Below are positions 34,272 through 43,629 of a stretch of DNA of 45,974 bases, piece by piece; positions within the stretch are counted from its first letter, which is position 1; every line of letters begins with the position of its first letter. Under the pieces are notes generated by a model. That model had not been told where the DNA came from and did no database searches. It saw only the letters and a program-made list of their open reading frames with translations. Source of the DNA: Candidatus Nealsoniibacteriota bacterium (GTDB lineage Bacteria > Patescibacteriota > Minisyncoccia > Minisyncoccales > PWPS01); assembly GCA_003555075.1 (NCBI GenBank), contig PWHW01000007.1, positions 1 to 45,974 of the forward strand, read 5' to 3'. A program made the position numbers and the translations under genes.

Positions 34272-34940
34272 ATGAATATTGTTTGGTACGGACAATCCTG
34301 CTTCAAAATAACTGCGCAGGGACAAAAAAAATCAAAACAGTGGACCTCTTTGGTCGTTGATCCCTTTGACGAAAGAACCGGATTAAAGCTTCCTAAGATG
34401 GAAGCTAATATTCTTCTTATTACTCATGATCATTTCGATCACTCAAACAGGAATGCTTTTAAAAAGGAGCCGTTCACAATTGATTCTCCGGGAGAATATG
34501 AACTGAATGACATTTTTATAAAGGGCATCCACTCTTTTCATGATAATAGCGAGGGGAGCGAAAGAGGGGCGAATACAATCTATGTTATCGAGGGAGAAGG
34601 GATGAGAGTTTGTCATATGGGAGATTTTGGACAAGAAGAACTTACCAGTAAGCAACTTGAGAGCATAGGAGAAGTGGACATTTTAATGGTTCCTGTCGGA
34701 GGGGTGTATACAATAGACGGGAAGGGGGCTACAAAAGTGATCTCTCAAATAGAGCCTAGGGTCGTTATACCTATGCACTATAAAGTAGAGGGACTAAATA
34801 TAGAAATTGAAGACTTGGAACAGTTTTTAAAAGCAATAGGAGAAAAAGGGGTTTCTCGGGAAGAGAAATTGGCAATTCAAGAAAAGGATCTTCCTTCAGG
34901 TGAGATGAGGGTGGTACCTCTTGCTCCTCAGGCAAAATGA
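34272..34940 (+). CDS. MBL-fold metal-dependent hydrolase (UPF0173-like)
   Basis: 222 aa; MNIVWYGQSCFKI, LLITHDHFDHSN, CHMGDFG, VVIPMHY. Confidence 0.85.
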   Translation: MNIVWYGQSCFKITAQGQKKSKQWTSLVVDPFDERTGLKLPKMEANILLITHDHFDHSNRNAFKKEPFTIDSPGEYELNDIFIKGIHSFHDNSEGSERGANTIYVIEGEGMRVCHMGDFGQEELTSKQLESIGEVDILMVPVGGVYTIDGKGATKVISQIEPRVVIPMHYKVEGLNIEIEDLEQFLKAIGEKGVSREEKLAIQEKDLPSGEMRVVPLAPQAK

Positions 34941-34979
34941 ATTATTAGGTTTTCTTGATCTTAAGATAATTTTAAAAAA

Positions 34980-37448
34980 ATGATGAAAGAAGAAGATAAA
35001 AACAAGAAGGAGCTTGGAGCTGATATTGGATATGTAAGACCCCGCAGCATAACGGAAGAAATGAAGGAATCCTATATGGATTATGCGATGTCGGTTATTG
35101 TGGGAAGAGCTCTTCCCGATGTTCGAGACGGATTGAAGCCGGTTCACAGAAGAATTCTTTATACAATGAAAGAGGATGGCGTGACTCCTTCTGCAAAATT
35201 CAGAAAGTCGGCAAGCGTAGTGGGTACTACACTTGCTCGCTACCACCCTCACGGAGATATGGCGGTATATAACTCTTTGGTTCTTATGGCGCAAGATTTT
35301 TCAATGCGCTATCCGTTGGTACAAGGTCAAGGAAATTTCGGATCCATTGACGGAGACCCTCCCTCAGCAATGCGCTACTCAGAAGCTCGTCTTTCTAAAA
35401 TAGGAGAGGTAATGCTAAATGATATTCAGAAAGGGACGGTTGACGTAGTGTCAAATTACGACGGAACCAGGAAAGAACCCAAAGTATTACCCTCTCCCGT
35501 TCCTCAGCTATTGCTTAACGGTTCTTTGGGAATAGCAGTGGGGATGGCTACCAATGTGCCGCCTCACAACCTTGGGGAGGTTGTTGATGCTTGCTCTTAC
35601 CTCATAGAGAACCCCGAAGCAGATACGGAGGATTTACTTCAATTCGTAAAAGGTCCTGACTTTCCCACGGGAGGGGAGATATACGACAAAGAAGCGATCG
35701 TTTCGGCTTATTCTCAAGGAAAAGGCTCTATAACCGTAAGAGGTAAAGCGGAGATAGTGGAAAAGAAAGGGAAGAGTCAAATAATTATCACAGAGATACC
35801 TTATAGAGTTAGAAAATCAAAGCTTGTAGAAGATTTTGCGAAGCTTGTGCAAAAGAAGAAGCTTGACGGCGTGAAGGACATAAGAGATGAATCGGACAGA
35901 GAGGGGATGCGAATCGTTTTGGATTTGAAAACGGGAGCTTATCCCAAGAAGATACTGAACAGACTTTATAGTTTTTCCTCTCTTCAGGACACATTTCATG
36001 TTAATATGCTTGCTCTTGTTGACGGGATACAGCCTCGAGTGATGGGGCTTGCAGAACTCTTGCAATACTATATTGACCACCGAGAGGAAGTGGTAACAAG
36101 AAGGACTAAGTTTGACCTGCAAAAAGCCAAGGAAAGAGCTCATATCTTGGAAGGATTATACAAGGCGCTTTCTGATATAGATGAAGTGATAAGAACGATC
36201 AAAGCATCGGAAAACAGGGAGAATGCGAAGAAGAATCTTATTAAGAATTTCAAATTCACGGAGATTCAGGCGGACGCTATCTTGGAAATGAAGCTTCAAA
36301 AGCTTGCAAAACTGGAAAGGGAGGAAATAGAAAAGGAACTGGAAGAAAAGAAAGCCCTCATAGAGAAGTTAACGGAGATACTGAGCAGCAGAGAGAATAT
36401 AAGAAAGGTTGTAAAGAAAGAACTTCTTGAAATAAAGGATGGTTTTCGTGACGAAAGAAGAACAAAAGTTTATGAAGAGAAATTGAAAAAAACGGATGAT
36501 CTTGATCTCATCCCCCAAGAACCTACGATAGTTACTGTTACGCAAGGAGGATATATCAAAAGGGTTAACCCCTCCACTTATAAAGCTCAGCAGAGAGGAG
36601 GAAAGGGAATGCTTGGAATGAAAACGGGGCAAGATGATGTGGTGGAACACTTCATAGAAGCAATGACCCACGACTTCTTACTTTTCTTTACCGATAGCGG
36701 AAAAGTGTTCAGAGTCCCTGTTTATCAGGTTCCCGAGGGCGCAAGAGCCACGCGCGGAAGAGGGCTTCTTAATTTCTTGGAAATATCTCCCGAGGAAAAG
36801 GTTCTTACCGTTATCCCCCTTGAAAAAGACGAATTGAAAGAAAAGAAGAATTTGGTTATCACGACCAAAAACGGAATAATAAAGAAAACTCCTTTTAAAA
36901 AGTTCACCAATATTCGCAGATCCGGGCTTATTGCCATTACTTTAAGAAAAGGAGATGAGGTTTGCAGGGTCAGGAAGACCTCCGGAGAGGATGAAGTGGC
37001 AATTGCCACCAAAAAAGGGCAATTGATACGTTTTGGAGAAAAGGATGTCCGTGCAATGGGTAGGCAGGCAGGGGGAGTAAAAGGGGTGAACCTTCGTAAA
37101 GGAGATCAGGTGGCCGATGTGACGATAATCAGAAAAGAGGAGCTGGCAAAGGCGAACCTTCTTGTTATGACAGAGAACGGCTATGGAAAAAAGATAAAGG
37201 CCAAGAAATACAAGGCTCAAAAAAGAGGTGGAGTAGGAGTCAAGACGGTAAAGAACACCGAGAAGATCGGTAACACCATATCTCTTAGAATGATAACCGA
37301 AGAGAACGATCTTATAGCTATATCTCGCAAAGGAAAAGTGATAAGAATGAAGATCAAGAATATTCCTGAACAATCAAGACTCACTCAAGGAGTGAGACTT
37401 ATGAAGATGGACAAAGGGGATAAACTTGCCTCGGTCATTTGCATATGA
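34980..37448 (+). CDS. gyrA: DNA gyrase subunit A
   Basis: 822 aa; [45 protein letters not shown], GyrA-box-like [11 protein letters not shown]. Confidence 0.95.
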   Translation: MMKEEDKNKKELGADIGYVRPRSITEEMKESYMDYAMSVIVGRALPDVRDGLKPVHRRILYTMKEDGVTPSAKFRKSASVVGTTLARYHPHGDMAVYNSLVLMAQDFSMRYPLVQGQGNFGSIDGDPPSAMRYSEARLSKIGEVMLNDIQKGTVDVVSNYDGTRKEPKVLPSPVPQLLLNGSLGIAVGMATNVPPHNLGEVVDACSYLIENPEADTEDLLQFVKGPDFPTGGEIYDKEAIVSAYSQGKGSITVRGKAEIVEKKGKSQIIITEIPYRVRKSKLVEDFAKLVQKKKLDGVKDIRDESDREGMRIVLDLKTGAYPKKILNRLYSFSSLQDTFHVNMLALVDGIQPRVMGLAELLQYYIDHREEVVTRRTKFDLQKAKERAHILEGLYKALSDIDEVIRTIKASENRENAKKNLIKNFKFTEIQADAILEMKLQKLAKLEREEIEKELEEKKALIEKLTEILSSRENIRKVVKKELLEIKDGFRDERRTKVYEEKLKKTDDLDLIPQEPTIVTVTQGGYIKRVNPSTYKAQQRGGKGMLGMKTGQDDVVEHFIEAMTHDFLLFFTDSGKVFRVPVYQVPEGARATRGRGLLNFLEISPEEKVLTVIPLEKDELKEKKNLVITTKNGIIKKTPFKKFTNIRRSGLIAITLRKGDEVCRVRKTSGEDEVAIATKKGQLIRFGEKDVRAMGRQAGGVKGVNLRKGDQVADVTIIRKEELAKANLLVMTENGYGKKIKAKKYKAQKRGGVGVKTVKNTEKIGNTISLRMITEENDLIAISRKGKVIRMKIKNIPEQSRLTQGVRLMKMDKGDKLASVICI

Positions 37449-37463
37449 TAAATAAGCAAAAAT

Positions 37464-37961
37464 ATGGATGATTTTCTGGCTCCCGAAAAGATTATAAGGG
37501 AGATTCCTTCAAAGGAGGAAATGAGTGTTGCCGATTTCGGGTGTGGAGCAGGAGGGATCACCATTCCTCTTGCAAAAAAGTGCAAAGATGCCAAAATATA
37601 CGCAATAGATATTTTGAGCGAAGCACTTTCCGCACTAAGAAGCAGGGCGGAACTTGAAAAGGTTTACAACATTCGCACCCTGAGGGCCGATCTTGAAAAG
37701 GGGACGGAGCTTCAAGAAAACTTCTTTGACCTTGTAATAGTGTCCAATATACTTTTTCAAGCCGATGACAAAGAAGCTGTATTAAAAGAAGCTTATAGGG
37801 TGCTAAGGGACGGAGGACAATTGTTCGTGGTTGATTGGAAAATGGAGAATGATAAGGCCGAGGAAAAGATAAAAGAGGGAGCGGAAAACGAGGGCTTTAA
37901 ACTTTTAAGAGAAGTTGATGCCGGAAAGGATCACTTCGGAAGGATTTATGAAAAAAAATAA
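37464..37961 (+). CDS. Class I SAM-dependent methyltransferase
   Basis: 165 aa; MSVADFGCGAGGITIPLA, IYAIDILSEAL, LVIVSNILFQADDKEAVLKEAYRVLRDGGQLFVVDW. Confidence 0.88.
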   Translation: MDDFLAPEKIIREIPSKEEMSVADFGCGAGGITIPLAKKCKDAKIYAIDILSEALSALRSRAELEKVYNIRTLRADLEKGTELQENFFDLVIVSNILFQADDKEAVLKEAYRVLRDGGQLFVVDWKMENDKAEEKIKEGAENEGFKLLREVDAGKDHFGRIYEKK

Positions 37962-38286
37962 GAAAAAAGTCATATTTTCCACTCTTTTCTTTTTGCTTTT
38001 CGCAATTCCCTTTTTTGCCCTTGGTTCGCCTCTTGACCCCTTGGGAGGGCAATACAGCACCTTGCCCGAGCTTGTTACTGCTATCGTGAATTTCATTGGT
38101 CGGGTGGCCATTGTTCTTACTCCGCTGGTGTTTATTTATGCCGGTCTTCAGTATTATTTTTCCACTGGAGACCCGGATAAGGCGAAAAAGGCTGCGGACG
38201 CTGTAAAATGGGGAATTGTCGGACTGGGGATCATAATTGTCGCCGAGGGAATTATTTATGTTATTGAAGATGTTCTTCTAAATTAA
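37948..38286 (+). CDS. VirB2/TrbC-like two-TM pilin-like protein
   Basis: MKKNKKK start inside the 3' end of the methyltransferase gene; VFIYAGLQYYFSTGDPDKAKKAADAVKWGIVGLGIIIVAEGIIYVI. Confidence 0.78.
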   Translation: MKKNKKKVIFSTLFFLLFAIPFFALGSPLDPLGGQYSTLPELVTAIVNFIGRVAIVLTPLVFIYAGLQYYFSTGDPDKAKKAADAVKWGIVGLGIIIVAEGIIYVIEDVLLN

Positions 38287-38682
38287 ATGAAAATACTCAA
38301 GGAGGACTACAAGAGAAAAAAAACTTTAAGAAGAGGAATTTGGGGATTAGCAACCCTTTTCATTCTTGGAATTCCCTTTTTTGCGATCGCAAATAACGGA
38401 GTTCTGATAGGGGAAGGGCAAGATGTTATTGATGTTATCATTAATTTAACGGAATTCGTTTGGAGGATATTTCTGCTTATAACGGTACTTGTCTTTATTT
38501 ATGCAGGTTTTACTTATTATACGGCCGCCGGAAACCCCGACAAATTCACTACTGCCAATAAGATGGTGATGTATGGGCTTATCGGTCTTGCTGTTGCGCT
38601 TCTCGGTTGGGGAGTCAGTTCTCTTATGAAGGATTTCCTCGATCCGGATTATTATAATTATTTGTTCAATTTTTTTTCGTAA
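38287..38682 (+). CDS. VirB2/TrbC-like two-TM pilin-like protein
   Basis: 131 aa; VFIYAGFTYYTAAGNPDKFTTANKMVMYGLIGLAVALLGWGVSSLM. Confidence 0.78.
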   Translation: MKILKEDYKRKKTLRRGIWGLATLFILGIPFFAIANNGVLIGEGQDVIDVIINLTEFVWRIFLLITVLVFIYAGFTYYTAAGNPDKFTTANKMVMYGLIGLAVALLGWGVSSLMKDFLDPDYYNYLFNFFS

Positions 38683-38786
38683 TACTTCAGTGATCTATCA
38701 TTGACCCCTGCGGAAAAATTGTTTATCATTCCATTAATAGAAATTTTTGCCGAAAAAGGTCGCAAGGAACAAAATAAAAACGAAAG

Positions 38787-39140
38787 ATGAAAAAAATAGC
38801 TATAATTTTATTGTTGGTCGGGGTGCTTGTTGCTCCCATGGTTGCCGTGGGCCAACCGGATGTTACCACTCCCGAGGGGTGGAGAGGACATATAGAGAGC
38901 CCGGAGGACATAGAGAATCTTTTAGAGAGCCTTATTGAATGGATATGGGGAATCATGATAATAGTAGTGGTTGGTTTCTTGCTCTATGCCGGATTCTTGT
39001 TTGTTACTGCAGGAGGAAGCGAGGAGCAGGTCGGAAAAGCGAAGGATTTTGTGAAGTATGCGTTGATAGGTATTGTTGTGATGTTACTTGCCTGGGGAGC
39101 GGTGTCTTTGGTAGAAGCGTTCCTTCAGTTAGGGCAGTAA
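38787..39140 (+). CDS. VirB2/TrbC-like two-TM pilin-like protein
   Basis: 117 aa; signal-like N-terminus; FLLYAGFLFVTAGGSEEQVGKAKDFVKYALIGIVVMLLAWGAVSLVEAFL. Confidence 0.78.
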   Translation: MKKIAIILLLVGVLVAPMVAVGQPDVTTPEGWRGHIESPEDIENLLESLIEWIWGIMIIVVVGFLLYAGFLFVTAGGSEEQVGKAKDFVKYALIGIVVMLLAWGAVSLVEAFLQLGQ

Positions 39141-39173
39141 GCCCACACAAGGAAAAAAGAAGGTCTTGCAAAA

Positions 39174-39201
39174 AGCATCCCGTTCTTATCGGGATGTTTT
39201 G
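39174..39201 (+). terminator. Intrinsic terminator of the pilin cluster
   Basis: catcccg-ttcttat-cgggatg followed by TTTT. Confidence 0.7.
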
Positions 39202-39231
39202 TTGCTTTATTTTGCAATTGGATGATGAATC

Positions 39232-39314
39232 GCCCGGGTGGCGGAATTGGCAGACGCGCAGCGTTTAGGACGCTGTGTCCGTGTGGCGTGTGGGTTCGAG
39301 TCCCACCCCGGGCA
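39232..39314 (+). tRNA. tRNA-Leu(TAG)
   Basis: Acceptor GCCCGGG/CCCGGGC, anticodon arm CAGCG-TTTAGGA-CGCTG, long variable arm. Confidence 0.92.
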
Positions 39315-39333
39315 CCTTTTTCTTGTATATACT

Positions 39334-39366
39334 AAAAGAACCCGCATTCCGCGGGTCCTTTTTTTG
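39334..39366. terminator. Bidirectional intrinsic terminator
   Basis: aaaagaacccgc-attcc-gcgggtccttttttt between tRNA-Leu and the convergent hsp20 gene. Confidence 0.7.
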
Positions 39367-39380
39367 GTTTAAACAGAGAG

Positions 39381-39833
39381 TTAAACGTCAATTTTTCTTT
39401 TCTTCTCTTTCTCGATCTTGGGAGCCCTTATTGTAAGAACCCCATCTTCCATATCGGCTTCTATTCTTGACGGGTCGGTCTCTTCGGGCAAAATAACCTC
39501 TCTTTTGAATTCTCCGAAAAAGCACTCCTCGGTGTAGAAATTTTTTATCTCATCCTTTTCCGGCCTTTCTCTTTTTCCTTTTATTACGACCATGTCCTTT
39601 TCCGTTACGATCTCGAGGTCATTTTTCTTTACTCCGGCAACTGGTGCTTGTATAACGACATCTTTTTCGGTTTCATAAATATCAACGGCAAGCTTTCCTT
39701 CGTTTCTTACCCATGATTTTTCCTTTTTCTTTCCTTCGGTTTTTGACTCTTGATTCTCCTCGGGCGCTTCCTTGTTATTCTTCACCTTTTCCGTTCTCCA
39801 TTTTTTTTCTTTATTTTTCATGTTTTTGCTCAT
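39381..39833 (-). CDS. Hsp20/alpha-crystallin family small heat shock protein
   Basis: 150 aa; VDIYETEKDVVIQAPVAGVKKNDLEIVTEKDMVVIKGKRE...YTEECFFGEFKREVILPEETDPSRIEADMEDGVLTIRAPK. Confidence 0.93.
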   Translation of the reverse strand: MSKNMKNKEKKWRTEKVKNNKEAPEENQESKTEGKKKEKSWVRNEGKLAVDIYETEKDVVIQAPVAGVKKNDLEIVTEKDMVVIKGKRERPEKDEIKNFYTEECFFGEFKREVILPEETDPSRIEADMEDGVLTIRAPKIEKEKKRKIDV

Positions 39834-39879
39834 ACTTTAAGATAGCACCATACCTTTTAAAAGACAAGAGTGCGGATCC

Positions 39880-42144
39880 TTAGTTTTTTGGCCAGTCTTC
39901 AATCATTATATAATTCTCGCTTTCTTTTGATCTTGGGATCATTGACCATATCTCCTCGGTAACATAAGGCATAAAAGGATGCAAGAGCTTTAATTGTTTG
40001 GTCAGATGAAGATAGAGGTTCTGAAGGGCTGACATGCGCTCTTCTTCTCTCCCTTTGTAGATACTTTCTTTACTCTCTTCAATGATTATATCCGCAAAAT
40101 TGTGCCAAAAATATTGGTAAAGCTTTTCTGCCGCCAAGTAAATGCGAAAGTTCTCCATGTGTCTTGTGACCTCCTTGATATGTTTCTTTAAATCTTCTTG
40201 ATGTTTCTTCTCATTATCAAGAAGAATTGTCTCTCCGGCGATTATTTTATCCAATTCCTTTTTTTCTTCAGGCATCACGGAAACGACAAAGCGTGTGGCG
40301 TTCCATATCTTGTTTGCGAAATGTTTTTGCGCTTTTATTTTATCTTCTGATATTTTGACGTCGTTTCCCGGTGCAGATCCTATTACGAGTGACATGCGTA
40401 ACGCATCGGTTCCGTATATATCCGAAACCTCTATGGGGTCCATTATATTACCGATAGACTTACTCATTTTTCTTCCCCTCTCATCTCTTACTATTCCGTG
40501 AAGATAAACATATCGGAAGGGTATTTCTCCTATGAGAGATGTTGTCATGAGTATCATTCTTGCCACCCAAAAGAAAAGTATGTCATGCCCTGTCTCAAGC
40601 ACGGTAGTGGGGTGATAGTTCATGAGCTCTTTTGATTCCTCGGGCCATCCGAGAGTAGAGAAGGTCCAAAGACCGGAGGAGAACCAAGTGTCTAGGGTGT
40701 CGGAATCCTGCACCATTTCACACTCTCCGCAAAAAGGGCATTTTTCCGGCGCTTCTATGCTTATGTAAAAATTGTTCTTTGCATCATTTTGATGTATTTT
40801 GCGACCTTCCTTCTTGCAATAATAAGCTGGAATATGGTGGCCAAACCATATTTGCCTGCTTATACACCAGTCCCGTAAGTTATTTATCCAATGGAAGTAA
40901 GTCTTTTCGAATTTTTTGGGAACAAGAGATATGCATCCTTCTTTTACGGAAAGCTCCATTAATTTCTTGAGAGTTATCTTCTCTCCTTTCTTGATAAAAG
41001 GGAGAGAGGAATGAGGAAAGACGAATTTTTTGTTAACGTTTATAAACCACTGCATCTTGGGGAGTGGCTCTATTGTTCCGTCTGTGCGTTCCGCTTTTGC
41101 GATATTTTGAGTTATGAATTCTTCTTTTACAAGAAGGTCTTTTTCCTTTAGCTTCTCTACTATTTCTTCTCTTGCCTTACTTATCTCCTTTCCGTTGAAC
41201 TCTGAATCTTGAATGCTAATCTCTCCCTTTTCATTGATGATTTGTTTGATACTTACACCATGTCTTTCCGCTATCTCCCAGTCCGTGAAACTATGCGCGG
41301 GAGTCACTCCCACTGCTCCGGTTCCAAATTCGGGATCTATCTCCTCGTCGCCCACTATTTTTATAGAAAGAGACTCTCCCGCGAAATTTACTTTATATTC
41401 TTTTCCGATATATTCTTTATAACGTTTATCGCCGGGATTTACAGCCACTGCGGTATCTCCCAGCTTTGTTTCGGGTCTTGTAGTGGCAATGGGGATGGGA
41501 AAATCCTTGTCGTAATAAAAAGTATAAAGTTTCCCCTTGGCTTCTTCGTAGTTCACTTCGTCATCCGAAACGGTTGTTTGCCCCCTGGGGTCCCAATTCA
41601 CTATTCTCATTCCCTTGTATATGAGACCCATGTCATGCAACCTCTTAAAAGCGGTCTTTACTGCTCTGTTTCTCTTTTCGTCCAAGGTGTAGGCCTCTCT
41701 TTCCCAATCCACTGAAGCACCCATTTTTCTCACTTGTTTTACAATGGTATCATGGCTTTCACTGGCAAAGGAGTTCACTTTTTCCAGGAACTTTTTCTTT
41801 CCTAATTGATGGCGGTTTTTCCCTTCTTCCTTTTGCAAAATGGACTCCACTTTTGATTGAGTGGCAATGGCGGCATGGTCGGTCCCCGGTATCCAAAGAG
41901 TTTTATAACCCTTCATTCTATGAAAGCGAGCCAAGATATCTTCTATGGTAATTCCGAGGGCGTGACCCATGTGAAGAATTCCGGTTACATTGGGAGGAGG
42001 AAGCACCATGGAGAAATAGGGGGAATCATGAGATGCTTTTCCTTTTTCAATGCTTGTTTCCGGTTTAAAAAGGCGCTCTTTTTCCCATTTTGCGTATATT
42101 TTGTCTTCGGTCTCTTTGTGATTGTAATTTTTAGGTATTTTCAT
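39880..42144 (-). CDS. valS: Valyl-tRNA synthetase (short form)
   Basis: 754 aa; PPPNVTGILHMGHALG (HIGH), GRKMSKSIGNIMDP (KMSKS), WIPGTDHAAIATQ, WCISRQIWFGHHIPAYYC. Confidence 0.95.
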   Translation of the reverse strand: MKIPKNYNHKETEDKIYAKWEKERLFKPETSIEKGKASHDSPYFSMVLPPPNVTGILHMGHALGITIEDILARFHRMKGYKTLWIPGTDHAAIATQSKVESILQKEEGKNRHQLGKKKFLEKVNSFASESHDTIVKQVRKMGASVDWEREAYTLDEKRNRAVKTAFKRLHDMGLIYKGMRIVNWDPRGQTTVSDDEVNYEEAKGKLYTFYYDKDFPIPIATTRPETKLGDTAVAVNPGDKRYKEYIGKEYKVNFAGESLSIKIVGDEEIDPEFGTGAVGVTPAHSFTDWEIAERHGVSIKQIINEKGEISIQDSEFNGKEISKAREEIVEKLKEKDLLVKEEFITQNIAKAERTDGTIEPLPKMQWFINVNKKFVFPHSSLPFIKKGEKITLKKLMELSVKEGCISLVPKKFEKTYFHWINNLRDWCISRQIWFGHHIPAYYCKKEGRKIHQNDAKNNFYISIEAPEKCPFCGECEMVQDSDTLDTWFSSGLWTFSTLGWPEESKELMNYHPTTVLETGHDILFFWVARMILMTTSLIGEIPFRYVYLHGIVRDERGRKMSKSIGNIMDPIEVSDIYGTDALRMSLVIGSAPGNDVKISEDKIKAQKHFANKIWNATRFVVSVMPEEKKELDKIIAGETILLDNEKKHQEDLKKHIKEVTRHMENFRIYLAAEKLYQYFWHNFADIIIEESKESIYKGREEERMSALQNLYLHLTKQLKLLHPFMPYVTEEIWSMIPRSKESENYIMIEDWPKN

Positions 42145-42197
42145 GGTTCTTTTTCATCAGGAACTAAAAAGGAGAAAAATAGCTTTCTTTTTTCCGA

Positions 42198-43373
42198 TCA
42201 TTTTGTATTGCTTGCCATTGTATCATATATCTTTAAGTTTGCATTAGCCTTTATTATTTCCGGATCTCTCTCTTCTTCTACTGTTGCTGCTATTCCCACC
42301 ATTTCCGCATTATCGGTGGAAAGATGCAAGGATGGAAGTATTATCGCTAACTCGGGGAATTTTTCTTTCAATGCTTTTACTTTTTTTTGAAGTGTTCTGT
42401 TGGCGGTCACTCCTCCTCCCAAAAGCAATGTTCTCGCATCATATTCTTTTATTGCTTTTTCCAGCTTTGAAACAAGGACATCGGTGATCGCTTCTTCTAT
42501 CTCTTCTGACATTTCCATAATATACTCCTCCTCTCTTTTTATTTTTTCACTTCTTTTAAGGTGATCATATAATACGGCCGTTTTTAGTCCCGAAAAGCTT
42601 AGATCATAATTCCTTGCTTTCATCATGGGACGAGGGAGGTCAATAGAGAAGATTTTTTCCTTCTTGCTTGGTGTTTTCTCTCTCTGCACTCTCTTTTTAT
42701 TCGCTTTTTCAGCTATGGCCGGTCCTCCCGGATAACCGAGCCCCAATATTCTTGCGGCTTTGTCGAAACATTCTCCGGCAGCATCATCTCTTGTCTTTCC
42801 GATAAGAGAAAAAGAATAAAGAGATTCCATGAGAATGATCTCCGTGTGACCTCCACTTACAATAAGTGATACAGCCGGAAAATGGATTTTCTTTCTATCA
42901 AGCAAAAAGAAAAGGATGTGGGCCTTTATGTGGTTCACTGGGACGATGGGAGTGCCCAGACACAAAGCGAGTGCCTTGGCAAAGTTGATCCCTACCCACA
43001 AGCAAGGCTCTAATCCCGGCCCTACGGTCACCGCTATTTTATCTATTTTTCCTTTCAAGGAATGACCTTGAAGGAAGTCGCAAAGATCCTCATGCAACAA
43101 TTTTTCCTTCTCAAAAAAGCTTTCCAGATTCTCGGGAATTGTTGTTTTTCCTTTTTCAAGTAACCCCGCTTTTTTTAAGGCTTCTTTTAGTGTCGGGACG
43201 AGATTTTTTTGATGTTCTCTTTTTGCTTCCGAGGGATAAACTCCTCCCCACTTTTTATGGATCTCATCTTGCGAGGAAACAATACTGGCCAATGTTCGTA
43301 TTCCTTTTTCGCTTTTTTCCAGAATGGCCACCCCCGTATCATCGCATGAAGTTTCAATGCTTAAAATTATCAT
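42198..43373 (-). CDS. tsaD: tRNA N6-adenosine threonylcarbamoyltransferase TsaD
   Basis: 391 aa; ILSIETSCDDTGVAIL, VNHIKAHI, LIVSGGHTEIILM, GGGVTANRTLQ. Confidence 0.94.
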   Translation of the reverse strand: MIILSIETSCDDTGVAILEKSEKGIRTLASIVSSQDEIHKKWGGVYPSEAKREHQKNLVPTLKEALKKAGLLEKGKTTIPENLESFFEKEKLLHEDLCDFLQGHSLKGKIDKIAVTVGPGLEPCLWVGINFAKALALCLGTPIVPVNHIKAHILFFLLDRKKIHFPAVSLIVSGGHTEIILMESLYSFSLIGKTRDDAAGECFDKAARILGLGYPGGPAIAEKANKKRVQREKTPSKKEKIFSIDLPRPMMKARNYDLSFSGLKTAVLYDHLKRSEKIKREEEYIMEMSEEIEEAITDVLVSKLEKAIKEYDARTLLLGGGVTANRTLQKKVKALKEKFPELAIILPSLHLSTDNAEMVGIAATVEEERDPEIIKANANLKIYDTMASNTK

Positions 43374-43503
43374 AATTTGGATATTGCATTTTTTTATGGG
43401 TTATATTATAATCCTACTTGGTCAAAAAACAATATTCTTTTGTTTTTGCCTTGACAACTTAAATGATTTGAATATCTTTATTATTAAGTTTTTTTGAAAC
43501 TGA

Positions 43504-43581
43504 GGCCCCGTCGTCTAGTCTGGCCTAGGACGCCAGGTTTTCATCCTGGTAGCAGGGGTTCAAATCCCCTCGGGGTCACCA
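43504..43581 (+). tRNA. tRNA-Glu(TTC), CCA encoded
   Basis: Acceptor GGCCCCG/CGGGGTC, anticodon arm CCAGG-TTTTCAT-CCTGG, ends ACCA. Confidence 0.9.
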
Positions 43582-43584
43582 AGA

Positions 43585-43612
43585 AGAGCGGAGATAATTC
43601 TCCGTTCTTTTT
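43585..43612 (+). terminator. Intrinsic terminator after tRNA-Glu
   Basis: cggaga-taat-tctccg followed by ttctttttt. Confidence 0.6.
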
Positions 43613-43629
43613 TATAGAAATATACCCGG

